Origin: Schizochytrium sp. CCTCC M209059
Taxonomy: Eukaryota; Sar; Bigyra; Thraustochytrida; Thraustochytriidae
Length of the DNA: 64,000 nucleotides
Reading direction: 5' to 3'
Assembly (NCBI GenBank): GCA_000818945.1
Contig: KN805370.1
Span: 1,604,873 to 1,668,872, forward strand
The translations under genes were made by a program, and so were the position numbers. Each line of letters opens with the position of its first letter. Position 1 is the stretch's first letter. The notes beneath the pieces were generated by a model. That model saw only the letters and a program-made list of their open reading frames with translations. It was not told where the DNA came from and searched no databases. Shown here in pieces: positions 37,701 through 47,120 of this stretch.

Positions 37701-39324
37701 CGTGCGTCATCGTCGCCGACGAAGACCCAAAAATCGTTTGGGCGACCGATCTTTCCTTGGGTCGTCTTCGGGGGCGCTTGATGTCAGCGACCGTCTCCTC
37801 GGGGAAGATCCAACTCTCGATGGATTGAGTAACGCCGACGCTGACGTTGACGCTGAGGACGATCTTGGTGATGACGCGGACAGCGATGGCAAGTTCAAAA
37901 AGCAAACAAGGGACATGAAGCAGCTCAAGGAATATCTCTTGCCCAAGCACGATAGCAGCGATGACGAGTCCGGAGATGAGCGCGACTCCGCTGGCAGAGT
38001 GCTGCACAGGTTTCGGGAGTGCGCAGTGTGCCCGAAATGCACGCAAATGCCAGCGATCATTATTTTGGCTCAAATTGCAAACCATCTCGACTTGGTTCGT
38101 GCAGACCCAGGCGAAGAAGACGCCTTGGAAAAACACCGCCAAATGCGCAAGTCCCAATTTCTATTGGGTCCGTACGCGCGTCGAATGGCGACGCTAGGTT
38201 CTAAAACAGGGCCTGATTTGCATTCCGAGTCGAAAGCTTCCAAGGTTCCCGCTGAAGACTATTACCGTTCTGTTCGTTTTGAGCATTTAATTGACGAGGC
38301 GCAGAGCGGGAAAATGCAGGTTTTGAGGCAGCTTTTGCAGCGCTGGCGGGACAAAGGTGGCATCAAGGTGCTCATCTTTAGTAATTCGCTTGTGCTTTTG
38401 AACGTGCTGGAAAAGTACCTGGAGTCGCTCTCGTACCCGTTTCTTCGCCTCGACGGAGGCACGGGACAGAGTCAGCGTCAGGACATGTGTAAAAGGTTCA
38501 ACTCGGACCCGAATCAGTTTGTCTTTCTCATGAGCACGCGCGCTGGCGGTGAGGGGCTAAATTTGACGGGCGCGTCGAAAGTTGTAATTTTTGACCCTGA
38601 CTGGAGCCCAACACCGGATTTACAGGCTCGGGACCGCGCGCATCGTTTGGGCCAGCGTCACTTCGTCCGCGTATATCGCCTCATTTCTCAGGGTACTGTC
38701 GAGGAAGCCAAGTACTTGCGGCAGGTGGACAAGCGGCAGCTGTCGAGCACGATGCTGGAAGGCTCTTTTGAGAAGCGTCTTTTCAAGGATAACGAGTTTC
38801 GTGGCATGCTGGAACTTCTCCGCTATAGTCGGCGCAGTTTCACGGTAAGTATCAGTGAGCGCTACGTGTCGGAGCGGCGCAAGTATGTCAAGGCAGGGCG
38901 TCAAATGGACTCCTTGCACGGGAAGCTCAAACAACATCTGGATCGGGAGGATGTGCGGGCCAAAGACAGATTTGTCATGTTCGACATTGAACCCGACGCC
39001 GACATTTCACCGTCCGTCTCAGGGCGCAAAGAGAACCAAGGAGAGGAAATGGACGTTGTAGGAGAAGATGATGAGGACTCGGCGTACGTGTCACGTTCTG
39101 GCGCTGGGGACACGTTGTGCAGTGAAGGTCCTCGCACACGCCAGCATAGCGCTACTGCAGCAGCAGCAGCAGCAGCAGAGGACGAAGACGATGAACTGGG
39201 CGATATTTCGGGCGTACGCGTCAACTGGGATACGATGGTTGGCGACTCGCGCGAGGAGCGCGAGTATGCTGAGCAGTATCTTGATCCGCTGGCACGAGAT
39301 GCTGCAAAGCGGAACGACTCGTAA
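34768..39324 (+). CDS. ERCC6L2: SNF2-family ATPase, ERCC6L2-like
   Basis: This 1518-residue DNA translocase belongs to the Rad54/CSB side of the SNF2 family and is most like ERCC6L2, which acts in transcription-linked and double-strand-break repair. About 600 residues of charged, disordered N terminus precede the ATPase. The Q-motif region is PYQREGVRFLF, Walker A is ADVMGLGKT at about 656-664, and the DEAH-type motif is FDECH at 785-789. Lobe 2 begins near 1200 with LIFSNSLVLL, STRAGGEGLNL and the arginine motif QARDRAHRLGQ. ERCC6L2-type segments include MVLCPLTRVQERVY after lobe 1 and ISQGTVEEAKYLRQVDKRQL at the end of lobe 2. A long acidic insert (about 945-1080) separates the lobes. The gene is intronless. 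The choice of ERCC6L2 over other CSB-like members is moderately sure. Confidence 0.85.
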   Translation: MTPRACARVAHRVASAACALGGEGGGAALMLFEESDEESAVAAFALKGDEENGRDRHRNASILGRTQQTPGLTSSGRNGDAMNGAEERPKDFAHVLPQTQKPQPGQTGKGAMAFLAKIGFLGETATTTGTSSTLRTKVLEHAMEENKRFDRAIDKTKRSNRAVRDRKPSDVLASKKTKALLTSFSSSSKKEEERREESCTRSRRSSPLLQTKSRSGLNARPRLPASFANEASTPRQATNSPADGAVSDGAGDATASSEGPLLDSMTARTPKRRRPRRDLGLDEALERELAHFTYPSKVARRTSPKIAKVSTREATRKTMSCDDYDDANNDDNNDNENNEDDDNRNEDGTGKNSRKPGLDESTRAPRTPATKKHMYRTCKPSASSPFRSEGATSALEKELLERRERERKRRALRAKYGSTSRPRPRLAGAHQSTATVGSGHEGDSERNLRKIRGIQVSGTGREGEERPHFESPLSEGPKVRFCVGHFDPEIPQSVLHETRELHDYFAKMKRASRAEDMALDQGQKPLKFKLDKEQFQRLQDVRKIIDKQWQLHAKKRRQGGAASVPRLWELSLRAIRDNAKLRADLETGTGQFARVAGTVVHEEVLNGVQALKLRAFVPASANRYLMPYQREGVRFLFDIFTGAISPGFPERGGILADVMGLGKTVQVICFLLTIFGKTGRSEDLDLLRKRLRDREAASAFMSAGGPVLLVAPVSVLDNWAAELERWGYFAAEAVTTASTREDVEHVLEGANSGKVEIVLVGYERMRELTMNNSVFASTQWRVVVFDECHRLKNPSTQNAISARRLRARCKIGATGTPVSNEVKELWAIMHVLAPCELGPKSSFDLEVARPLNRGRLQSATQGELRAAHAVRSKLKLTLDRLILRRGKEVIADRLTGKKDTMVLCPLTRVQERVYLRALNSKDFMKLVNAVDKSRFVDREIPDVDRALSIPANEPDVVDDDATDTGVDVDATLWRMQHRVRHRRRRRPKNRLGDRSFLGSSSGALDVSDRLLGEDPTLDGLSNADADVDAEDDLGDDADSDGKFKKQTRDMKQLKEYLLPKHDSSDDESGDERDSAGRVLHRFRECAVCPKCTQMPAIIILAQIANHLDLVRADPGEEDALEKHRQMRKSQFLLGPYARRMATLGSKTGPDLHSESKASKVPAEDYYRSVRFEHLIDEAQSGKMQVLRQLLQRWRDKGGIKVLIFSNSLVLLNVLEKYLESLSYPFLRLDGGTGQSQRQDMCKRFNSDPNQFVFLMSTRAGGEGLNLTGASKVVIFDPDWSPTPDLQARDRAHRLGQRHFVRVYRLISQGTVEEAKYLRQVDKRQLSSTMLEGSFEKRLFKDNEFRGMLELLRYSRRSFTVSISERYVSERRKYVKAGRQMDSLHGKLKQHLDREDVRAKDRFVMFDIEPDADISPSVSGRKENQGEEMDVVGEDDEDSAYVSRSGAGDTLCSEGPRTRQHSATAAAAAAAEDEDDELGDISGVRVNWDTMVGDSREEREYAEQYLDPLARDAAKRNDS

Positions 39325-39464
39325 TAGTACTTTAGTATCGTAAATGTTTCGACAGATCTCGCTCGGTCGCAGTGTGGCTGCAGCTTGACGACTCGCATGA
39401 CGCGTCAAGCTTGACTTGTGTTGATGAGACGTTTGATCTTTTTCTCCTCCCTCTTTTCATATCA

Positions 39465-41153
39465 ATGCCCCAATCCTCAAAACATTACAAGCCGATGGAG
39501 CTCGCGCGGCACGCGCAGGTGCGCGTGGCGCTAGCGGCTGATCGGACGCAGGCAGTAGCAGTGAACGCGCTGCTTGGCCTCGCGAACCTGAACGAGAGCA
39601 AGCGACGGCCCGACCAGGACGACGATGCTGCGACGCGCTCCGGACAACACAGAGTCCGCGAGACGCGCGACGAGGGCACGAGCGGCAACGCAGAGGCAGA
39701 CGCCGGAGCGAACGCAGAGGCCAGCACTGAAGCAAAGACAGAGCAAGTCCTAGGAAGCGGAGGTGAAGACGACCGAGAAGAGGCTGTGTCTACATACGAC
39801 TATTCTGGAGCAGCCGCAGAGCGATCTTTTGCATTTCCGGGAGAACTCGCAACGTTTTACGTGATCGTGGAAGCTGCGGAGGGCGGGGAAAACGCGTCAG
39901 CGGGGCAGTCAATCGAGGATACGGAGGACCTGAAGCGGATGTGTCGGTCCCTTGACATTGTTTTAAGCGTAAGCGATGAGTCTTGCCATCCGAGTGCAGT
40001 TCTCTTGTGCCCGAACCAACCGTCCCGCATCGGGGCCAATGCCTCGGTATCGGCAGAAGACTCGGAGGGCGGAAATGGACCGGAAGAAGAGCTGGCGCTC
40101 GTGAAAAGGCTGCGACGGACTTATGCTGTGTACTACTTTCAGATCGATATGCCGACGACGAGCTCGGGCGGGAGTGCCGGTAGCACGTCTCAGGGCTCGG
40201 AGCTTCAGCTTGCACTGTACTGCAGGCACACTTCGACGAGCTTTCAAGCACGTTTGAGCCGCGAAGCGGGACGTGTGTCCCTTGCCACATTAAAGCATGC
40301 TGATCCGGCGCAATTTATTGGAATTTTGCCACGAGCTCAGCGCGTGCTCGAGTCGCACGGCCTCGTACGACCTCTTGAGCGGCAGACTCTCGAGGTGAAA
40401 CACACGGTCCGCAAGGAGCGCTGCGTGGCGATCCGGTCGCGCTACAAGCAGGTGAACAGCAAATGTTTTATTGAAGTGTCGTGCGAAAACACGCATCCTC
40501 GTGTGCATGTAGTGCTCAAGGATCTGACTCTTCACACATTTACAAGCAGACCCATTAGCATGCAGGTCACTCGGCTCGGACGCTGGGTGCTGCCCCTCGA
40601 GCTGCGCCCAGGTGAGCGACAGACAGTATGCTTCTTGCTCTCGCACTTTGAGGACATTAGTCCACGCGCCTATGTGGAGCCACAAGAAGCAGATTCGGAG
40701 GGGATCGGGAGTCGATATACGAGCATTGCTACGGTGACGTGGACCTCGGATGTCTCTCTTGCTGAAGTTCGTGGCCGACACCGCGTCGAATGGGACTTTG
40801 CAAGTGGTGTCTTCGACCCCGTCTCATTGCGTCTCGAGCGAGATGAAGGATGTTTAGATTTGCGTCCGGGCGACAGCTTTCAGCTCTTGCTTGTTGTGCG
40901 AAATCGTGCCCATGCCGACGTAGATCTGCGCGTCATTCTCCCGTTGGCAGAGGACATGACAGGGATGACTGTGATTCCTCTGGACGCCTCGCTGCACATT
41001 GGCAAAGTTGCAGCGCGGCCTGTGGAAATCCCTCTGCGTTTTATGGCGCTGCGGGCCGGTACTGCGGATCTTGCACAGCTCGTCAAGGTCTACGACGCTG
41101 CTGCGGAGGCCATAATTCCGGTCAAGGAGCCCCACTTTGTCTCAATTTCATGA
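39465..41153 (+). CDS. TRAPPC14/MAP11-like protein
   Basis: From the Met in MPQSSKHYKP the protein has 562 residues. After an acidic low-complexity stretch it is mainly beta-strand. Segments can be matched in order to TRAPPC14 (C7orf43/MAP11): an early FYVIVEA strand, a central SKCFIEVSCENTH...VVLKDLTLHTF block, the ATVTWTSDVSLAEVRGRHRV block, a PGDSFQLLLVVRN segment, and the late PLRFMALRAGTADLAQLVKV segment. TRAPPC14 is a metazoan TRAPPII subunit that tethers preciliary vesicles at the mother centriole. If this is an ortholog it would extend the subunit to protists. The similarity is recalled by eye and needs a profile search. The frame is open from 39372, only 48 bases after the previous stop. 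Confidence 0.5.
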   Translation: MPQSSKHYKPMELARHAQVRVALAADRTQAVAVNALLGLANLNESKRRPDQDDDAATRSGQHRVRETRDEGTSGNAEADAGANAEASTEAKTEQVLGSGGEDDREEAVSTYDYSGAAAERSFAFPGELATFYVIVEAAEGGENASAGQSIEDTEDLKRMCRSLDIVLSVSDESCHPSAVLLCPNQPSRIGANASVSAEDSEGGNGPEEELALVKRLRRTYAVYYFQIDMPTTSSGGSAGSTSQGSELQLALYCRHTSTSFQARLSREAGRVSLATLKHADPAQFIGILPRAQRVLESHGLVRPLERQTLEVKHTVRKERCVAIRSRYKQVNSKCFIEVSCENTHPRVHVVLKDLTLHTFTSRPISMQVTRLGRWVLPLELRPGERQTVCFLLSHFEDISPRAYVEPQEADSEGIGSRYTSIATVTWTSDVSLAEVRGRHRVEWDFASGVFDPVSLRLERDEGCLDLRPGDSFQLLLVVRNRAHADVDLRVILPLAEDMTGMTVIPLDASLHIGKVAARPVEIPLRFMALRAGTADLAQLVKVYDAAAEAIIPVKEPHFVSIS

Positions 41154-42195
41154 TGTCGATAGATGCATTTTCCTGGGTCTAGAATGGAGAGCCGTCGTGT
41201 GTGTGTACAGAGTAAACAGCTGCGAAAACAGATGTGTTGAATGGAAGGAAAAAGTATGTCTTGGCCAAGTAAGGTCGATCTTGTTCGGCTGATAATACAA
41301 AGGGAAGTAGAAAAAGATGAACGAGAAAGAAAATTGAATGAAATAAAGGCCTACCTAGCCCTGGCCAGCCACATGAAACCGAATCAAAAATCGAACGAAA
41401 TTTCATTTGCGCAATCCATTCATTCTAGCACGTTTAAAATTGGTCCACACGCCTTCAAATTCAAAGCTCAATCAAAATTTTCCGCCCTTCTAGGCCTCTT
41501 GCTGTTTCTTTTTCTTCTCAAGTTGAGTTTAAAGCTTGAACTCTTGAAAATCAGTTTTGATCAATTTTTTAGAATGGCCGTGGAGAAGAGGTCTTTTTAA
41601 CCTCCGATATACAGTGAAACCGCGTATGACTAGCCGAGTTTCGACTAGCAAAAATCGAAATGGCGTTGCGCTTAGGTGATTTACTGTTAGATTTGCCGCG
41701 TTTTAACTTGCCCGCGTGGTCGTTAGGTCATATTCTAAATTCGCCTACGCGATGACCAACTTTGCAAAGGAAACGTGACACTTCTACTGGGTGGACTTCC
41801 TTGCAAACTTGCTCTGAGATACGAGGGACATCGTGGGACCCGTTTGGTCAAGCGGCAAGATTCAAAGGTGATGTGAAGCATTATTCATTTGTTTGCTGAA
41901 GTTCTGTCGTCCGCTCAAGGTTTCGGTCATGACCCTACTGATGGATGTCTCAGGTCTTATTCGTCTCGCCATTTTCATTTACGCGGTGTTGGGTTGAAAA
42001 TGTAATGCCTCGCGAGTTTGCTAGAGTTTTCGTTCGGCCCCACTGACCCAGCCTACCGCCGCGTCGGGAAGATGATTCCGCCGAAACATTCATTCGGTCA
42101 GACCGAACGCAAGAAAACTCGCCAGAGCGCCGCAGGGCGTGTTTAATGACGGCAAAAACCGAGAGATAAAGGTTAAAGTAGAGATGAACTATAAA
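41154..42195. other. AT-richer intergenic region, possible transposon relic
   Basis: This 1 kb region between convergent genes is clearly richer in A/T than its neighbours. It contains a possible pogo/Tigger-type terminal repeat near 41610. A 119-codon frame at 41241-41600 has no recognisable domain and is not called. Confidence 0.5.
41608..41655 (+). mobile_element. possible solo pogo/Tigger-like terminal repeat
   Basis: The sequence TACAGTGAAACCGCG is followed by two spaced GACTAGC copies. This resembles the ends of pogo-type elements, which start with CAGTGAAACC after a TA target site and carry internal subterminal repeats. No matching inverted end or transposase was found in the window, so this is at best a fragment. 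Confidence 0.25.
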
Positions 42196-44094
42196 TCACA
42201 AGAGAGAGTCGTCGCTGCGAATCTTGACGAGCTTGACCGCCGGTCGGCCATACGGCGCTGCCACGTCAACCTTGCGTTTGGCGTGCGCGGCATCCGTGCT
42301 ATCACCAGAATTGGGGCGGTTGCTTCGGTCGTGGAAGGGATGCGGGGGCGGATAAGGGTGCGATTCAATCGGCCCTTGAACACCTCGTCCATGGGTGTCT
42401 GAAGTAGCGCACGGTTCCTGCGAGCCCGTTGGAACTTGTGAAGCAGATGAGGAAACGGGCGCTACAGAGGAAGACGCTAGCCGCCGGGTCTCGGGCGGGG
42501 CCATAGGCGGTGCCATGGGAGGGTCCGCTTCCTGCTTGAGCCAGGGGTGGCGAAGCGCCTGGTGTACGGTAAGACGCTTTTTGCCGTCAACCTCGAGCAT
42601 GCCAAGGATAAAGTCCTGAAGAACGGGAGACATGGCACGGAACTCGGTCGCTCGCCGCAGTGCTCTAAACTGCTCGTCGTGGGATGTCGATCCCTCTGGG
42701 AATGGCGGTGTGCCTGCAAGGATGATGTACACGGTGACTCCTAAGGACCACATGTCGGCCTCTTTGCCGTAAGTTCCGAGGCCGAGCTCTGATTGCTGGC
42801 GACGCAATACTTCTGGGGCTGCATAGCCGACCGTACCGCAAAGCGTTCGCCGGCCTTTTTTCTCCTCCTTTGCGAGGCCAAAGTCAGCCAGCTTGACGTC
42901 GATATCCGAGTGCGGCGAGGTCATGAGAATGTTCTCTGGCTTGAGATCGCGGTGCACAATGTCGAGATCGTGTAGATAGGCAACTGCTTGAAGGATATTG
43001 CGGACCAGGCCGCGCGCGCGATTTTCGGGGTATTTACCCATGTTGACAATGCGGTCAAAGAGTTCGCCACCGTGCACGAGCTCCATGATGAGAAAAAGAG
43101 CACGATCGGTTGAAAAGATGTTCTTTAGCTCGATGATGCCTGGGTGCTTGAGATTGCGCATGATCAAGGCCTCGTTGGTGAGGTCCTTGAGCGAACCGCT
43201 TCCATGACCAAATTGACGCTTGTCAATGACCTTGAGCGCGTATGACTTCCCCGTTCGCTTTCCATGGACGCGGTAGACACTGGCGTGGCCACCCTCGCCA
43301 AGCTTGTTGATCAATGTGTAGTTTTCAACAAACTCTTCGCACTGCATCGCAGCAGCCATCCCACTGTCTCCGGACGAAGAAACCATGAGTGCATGGGGCA
43401 CGGCCCCGCGTGGGCCGTCTCCTTGCGCGACCCTTTGCGCGAAGCGCAGACGATTCATTTCGTCCTCGTGTTGTGCACTGGGTCCAATTTTTTCAAAGCA
43501 GAATTCGTACCACTCACGGACTGCTGAGCTGGGTCTGGAGCGGACAAGAGAGAAGACATCGCCATTTTTCAACTCCTTGCGTTGCTGCCTCTTGAGTCTT
43601 TTGCCCAGCACATAGGTACCGTTCGAGCTTTGATTGTCTGAGATAAAGACTGTGCCGCCCTGACGCTCGAGGATACAATGCTCGAGGCTGACAGATACGT
43701 CTTTCAAGGGAAGATCCATGAACTCGCCGCGGCCAATTTTGAAGGTGTCGCCCTTGACGTCGACGGCCCCGATTTCCATTCTGGGTTGTCCGGGTCGCCT
43801 ACTCTGCGGAGGCGGCGCTTGGTACAGCGCGCTGCGTTCCGTGTGCACGAGACGGCCCCACACGCCATCTGATTCGAGCTCGTCATCCTCCTCTTGACTG
43901 GCGTTGAGCGGCTGAGTGCCCGTGATCCCTACACCAACATGATCAAAGTGGTCCTCTTGTTCTTGCTGTTCGTGTTGTTGGTGTTGGTGTTGGTGTTGGT
44001 GTTGCTGCTGCTGCTGCTGTTGCTGTTGCGCTTGGGTGGGCAACTGCTCTTGCGAACCTTCGTCAACGTCCATCATGAGCATGGAGCGCACCAT
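42196..44094 (-). CDS. CHK2-like FHA-domain checkpoint kinase
   Basis: This 632-residue protein has the Chk2/Rad53/Dun1 order. A Gln/His-rich N terminus (CAG and CAACAC repeats) comes first, then an FHA domain at about 105-185 (FKIGRGEF, SLEHCIL, DNQSSNGTYVLGKRL) that should bind phosphothreonine. The kinase domain covers about 255-515: glycine loop LGEGGHASVYRVHG, lysine in YALKVI, HRDLKPEN, DFGLAK, GYAAPE. All catalytic residues are present. The tail is Ser/Pro-rich and ends in basic clusters. The role is probably DNA-damage or cell-cycle signalling in the nucleus. The frame extends to 44223; I prefer the Met at 44094, but MRWSRALS at 44223 cannot be excluded. Confidence 0.88.
   Translation of the reverse strand: MVRSMLMMDVDEGSQEQLPTQAQQQQQQQQQHQHQHQHQQHEQQEQEDHFDHVGVGITGTQPLNASQEEDDELESDGVWGRLVHTERSALYQAPPPQSRRPGQPRMEIGAVDVKGDTFKIGRGEFMDLPLKDVSVSLEHCILERQGGTVFISDNQSSNGTYVLGKRLKRQQRKELKNGDVFSLVRSRPSSAVREWYEFCFEKIGPSAQHEDEMNRLRFAQRVAQGDGPRGAVPHALMVSSSGDSGMAAAMQCEEFVENYTLINKLGEGGHASVYRVHGKRTGKSYALKVIDKRQFGHGSGSLKDLTNEALIMRNLKHPGIIELKNIFSTDRALFLIMELVHGGELFDRIVNMGKYPENRARGLVRNILQAVAYLHDLDIVHRDLKPENILMTSPHSDIDVKLADFGLAKEEKKGRRTLCGTVGYAAPEVLRRQQSELGLGTYGKEADMWSLGVTVYIILAGTPPFPEGSTSHDEQFRALRRATEFRAMSPVLQDFILGMLEVDGKKRLTVHQALRHPWLKQEADPPMAPPMAPPETRRLASSSVAPVSSSASQVPTGSQEPCATSDTHGRGVQGPIESHPYPPPHPFHDRSNRPNSGDSTDAAHAKRKVDVAAPYGRPAVKLVKIRSDDSLL
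43968..44029. repeat. CAG/CAACAC coding microsatellite
   Basis: The repeat encodes the poly-Gln and Gln-His stretch near the N terminus of the CHK2-like kinase. Confidence 0.85.
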
Positions 44095-44809
44095 GATGGA
44101 AAAGAGAGGATTGCAAGACTGCGTGTACGTCCGGCTAGAGGCAGGAGAAGCGCTCCCGCGTTTCGCGCAGGCGGAAAAAAGAAGAAAGCGGGGCGAGTGG
44201 GAGAGCGCACGTGACCAGCGCACGCGACCAGAACCCGGGCGAAAGGGATGCCGCTTCTTTTGTCCCTTGCCAGCAACCTGTACCGAGACGCGCGGTATGA
44301 AGCGGGGTGGTCGCTACGCCCCCGCGCTCGGACCCTCTCGCCGCTCCGCCCTGGCGCCCTCCTTCAAGCGCCGAAGCCCCCCTTGCCGTACGTCGTTTCC
44401 GCGCGCGCGCACAGCTAGCTCGGTAGTTGGGCTAAAGGTTTTGACCACGTGCGTGCAACGATTTGAGTGGGTGAAACGCCGAAAACGGTTTCGACGGTTA
44501 TCCGTTTCGATCCGTGACTGACTGTGAAAGAAAGATCCAGCCAACGATTTCTCCATTCATGCATTCACTCATACTCAACGATGGGAGGTCGAAGATTGAC
44601 AAAAAAAAAAAGAGGTTTGCTACGCCTAGGTCTAGATCACGACGGGAGACTAGAGTGCATGCTTATGTCATTTCGTGTGAAGGCGCGCAGGAGTCAACGA
44701 AGCGATAGACTTTGGCCTTTCATTCATCGCTCTGCACCGCCCAAGTCATTCCGGAAGACCAAGCAAGCAAGCCAAGCAAGCAAGCCAAAGCAAGCAAGCA
44801 AGCAAGCCA

Positions 44810-44875
<66 letters not shown>

Positions 44876-44896
44876 AGAGGCATCAATCAAATAAGC
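44095..44896. promoter_or_regulatory. upstream region of CHK2-like gene with AAGC repeat
   Basis: This 802-base spacer lies between two minus-strand genes. The right half holds a long AAGC tract. No gene is supported. Confidence 0.5.
44761..44876. repeat. (AAGC)n tetranucleotide microsatellite
   Basis: A 116-base AAGC tract with a few GCCAAGC or GCCAAAGC interruptions in the first half and perfect units in the second half. It ends 20 bases from the stop codon of the C2 membrane gene. Confidence 0.93.
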
Positions 44897-46624
44897 TTAC
44901 AACTTTTTTTCTACAGGTGTCGCCACAGGTAGCCCTACTGTTCCAGTATCAGGCGCGCAAAAGGGAGGAGCAATGAGGTCCGGCACGAGAGGCTGAGGTT
45001 CGCCATTTGGCTCGACACAGGCCAATTCCTGCGTAGCGGCAATACGACGATGGACGAGCTCGTGGGCATCGAGGACTCGAGCACGCAAGTTGGCGAGGAG
45101 CTGGAGCGCCGTGGAAAAGTATCGACGGGCGGCGGACGTCTTGGAAGGTACTGCGGTGAGCGGCTTGGGCGAGCTCTCGAGCTTTGCATGAAGACGCGAG
45201 GTGATCTGCGGACACATGAAAAGAACCCCGGCAAAGAATGCGAGTTTATGCAGCGAAAGGCAGTGCGTGCAAATCGCCCGAAGAAGAAAAGCAAGGAGAC
45301 TCGCGGCCAAGCCAGCGTGGATGACGGCAATGCACGCGGCAATGCTGACCAGCTTGTCGGTCCAATTAAAAGCGTTAAAGAGACGCTCCGCATGGAAGGC
45401 ACCCGTGTTGAGCATGGCCTCAAGATCGGCAAGAGATTCCTCTTCAGCCTTGGTCTTGCGCGCATCTTCAGTACACGAGGTTGGCGTCTGGTCGTCGAAG
45501 ATGAGCGGGGGCTCGACGGGCGCAGCGTAGGGAAAGACAATGGTCAGCGCGACAAAGAGGAGGGCGACGAGAATCGGAATTTGCCAGCAAGGCGCAAAGA
45601 GGCAGACGTGGATGTGCCACGCGAGCACAAAACCCGAGACATTGGGGCGATCCCAATGGCGGACACTCTGAAGCGTCTCGAGAAGTACGTGGACAGAGGC
45701 AACGAGTGCGCGAAGGCGTAGCTCGCCAAACTTGATGTGCTTGGGGCAGCTACCGCCCTCGTTCGTCTCGATTTGGTCCCGGGGGCGGAACGGCGGATTC
45801 AGGAGCGCGCAGAGCACGAGCGGGTATCCAGGATGGACGTCGAGGTCGAGTCGAACGTGGAGCTGGCCAAGACTCGCGGGGGGGCGCTTGAGGCCGGAGA
45901 CGCCTGGAATGGCAAGCTCAAAACGGGTCTGCGAGGCCTCGAGCGGATAAAACTCGAACCATGCGTTCAGCTCGTAGTGGTTTCCGCGCTGACTGAGGAG
46001 CTTGCGAAAGGAAGAATCTGCATAAAGTCGCGACAACGAGACGATCACTTTGCCGATGCAGGTGTCTGGCAGGCCAGGATCCGGTGTTGGTTTGCTAAAG
46101 AGAGAAATGACGAGGTCTGCCTCGACATCTGTGACGTCAAGTTCCATGACCTCATCGCCGTAGCGAAAGGCGTCGCCGTCGTCGTTGGCGTTGAGTTCTA
46201 GGAAGCGTTGCGTGGTTTTGCATGTGTTCTCAAGCGAGATGGCAAGGTATGCCTCGTGATGCGCTGTGAGCGTGAGACCTCGGACGGCCAGCTCGCTCAC
46301 GCACAACTGCGCAAGGACGGGTCGTCTCTCGTTTTGCAGATCGTGGTGCTCTTCGTGGGTTGGTGCGATGCTTGGCGTAAAGGCCGATGCAGCTGCCACA
46401 TTGTCATCGTCGTCCTCGTCGTTCTCGCTTGGTGTCGAAGAGGATGCCGCGGTGGACCCCGAAGACACTGAGGTTGATACTGCTCGTGCACGCTCTCGTG
46501 CGAGCAACTTCTCGCGCACGAGCGGTCGCTTGGCGAGTGCCTCCTCCACCTTGGAGACGATCTTCTTGTTCCGGACCGCGGAGGTGACGCGCGGCGAGGC
46601 CGCCTCGGGCGTCTCGACGGCCAT
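44897..46624 (-). CDS. C2-domain protein with MCTP-like membrane region
   Basis: This 575-residue protein has a charged, disordered N terminus with an acidic run (about 69-75). A C2-like beta sandwich lies at about 103-262. Two hydrophobic regions follow at about 330-367 and 422-472, each long enough for a hairpin. Each is preceded by an amphipathic stretch with a Trp (VRHWDRPN and FNAFNWTDK). This resembles the C-terminal membrane region of multiple-C2 transmembrane proteins (MCTPs), which anchor in ER membranes and bind other membranes through C2 domains. Only one C2 domain is clear, and the calcium-binding Asp set is not obvious. Tethering is inference from architecture. The promoter side faces the 1.9 kb repeat-rich spacer. 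Confidence 0.65.
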   Translation of the reverse strand: MAVETPEAASPRVTSAVRNKKIVSKVEEALAKRPLVREKLLARERARAVSTSVSSGSTAASSSTPSENDEDDDDNVAAASAFTPSIAPTHEEHHDLQNERRPVLAQLCVSELAVRGLTLTAHHEAYLAISLENTCKTTQRFLELNANDDGDAFRYGDEVMELDVTDVEADLVISLFSKPTPDPGLPDTCIGKVIVSLSRLYADSSFRKLLSQRGNHYELNAWFEFYPLEASQTRFELAIPGVSGLKRPPASLGQLHVRLDLDVHPGYPLVLCALLNPPFRPRDQIETNEGGSCPKHIKFGELRLRALVASVHVLLETLQSVRHWDRPNVSGFVLAWHIHVCLFAPCWQIPILVALLFVALTIVFPYAAPVEPPLIFDDQTPTSCTEDARKTKAEEESLADLEAMLNTGAFHAERLFNAFNWTDKLVSIAACIAVIHAGLAASLLAFLLRAICTHCLSLHKLAFFAGVLFMCPQITSRLHAKLESSPKPLTAVPSKTSAARRYFSTALQLLANLRARVLDAHELVHRRIAATQELACVEPNGEPQPLVPDLIAPPFCAPDTGTVGLPVATPVEKKL

Positions 46625-47023
46625 CCCGTTGCTTCTTGCTTCTCGGGCTGCTGGCGCTGGCTAATGCTTTGTGCAGGTTCGCGTTACGGTTCTGGTCGGC
46701 GCAGGTGAGAGAGGAGACCGGCGACGCTGGCGCTTTGCTCGCTGCCTGCCCTGCCTGTCTCTCTTGTCTGCCTTGTCTGTCTGCTGCAGAGCCCGGCGGA
46801 CGACTCCCATACATTGCGGCGCATGCACACACCGTTTCCGCCCCAGCGTTGCGAGCGCCTGCCGCTACCACGTCGCGGTCGCACTTGCTTAAGATCCGCA
46901 GGCGCGCGACCGCCCGAACGCCTTCGCCGACCACCACACCGCACCGCACCGCTGCGTCGCTGCGGGAAGCTGGCCGGCGCGCCAACAAGTTTCTGCACGA
47001 AGAAGAGGGGACACTTGAGCCCG

Positions 47024-47050
47024 CTCTGCTCTGCTCTGCTCTGCTCTGCT
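47024..47050. repeat. (CTCTG)n pentanucleotide repeat
   Basis: Five perfect units inside the divergent spacer. Confidence 0.85.
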
Positions 47051-47089
47051 TTGCTGGCTGCTGGCACGAGGCCGAGGCAGATGGGAGAG

Positions 47090-47120
<31 letters not shown>

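Noticed and set aside
41241..41600. 119-codon plus-strand frame
   Set aside because: It lies in AT-rich spacer with no recognisable motif or coding-like base use.
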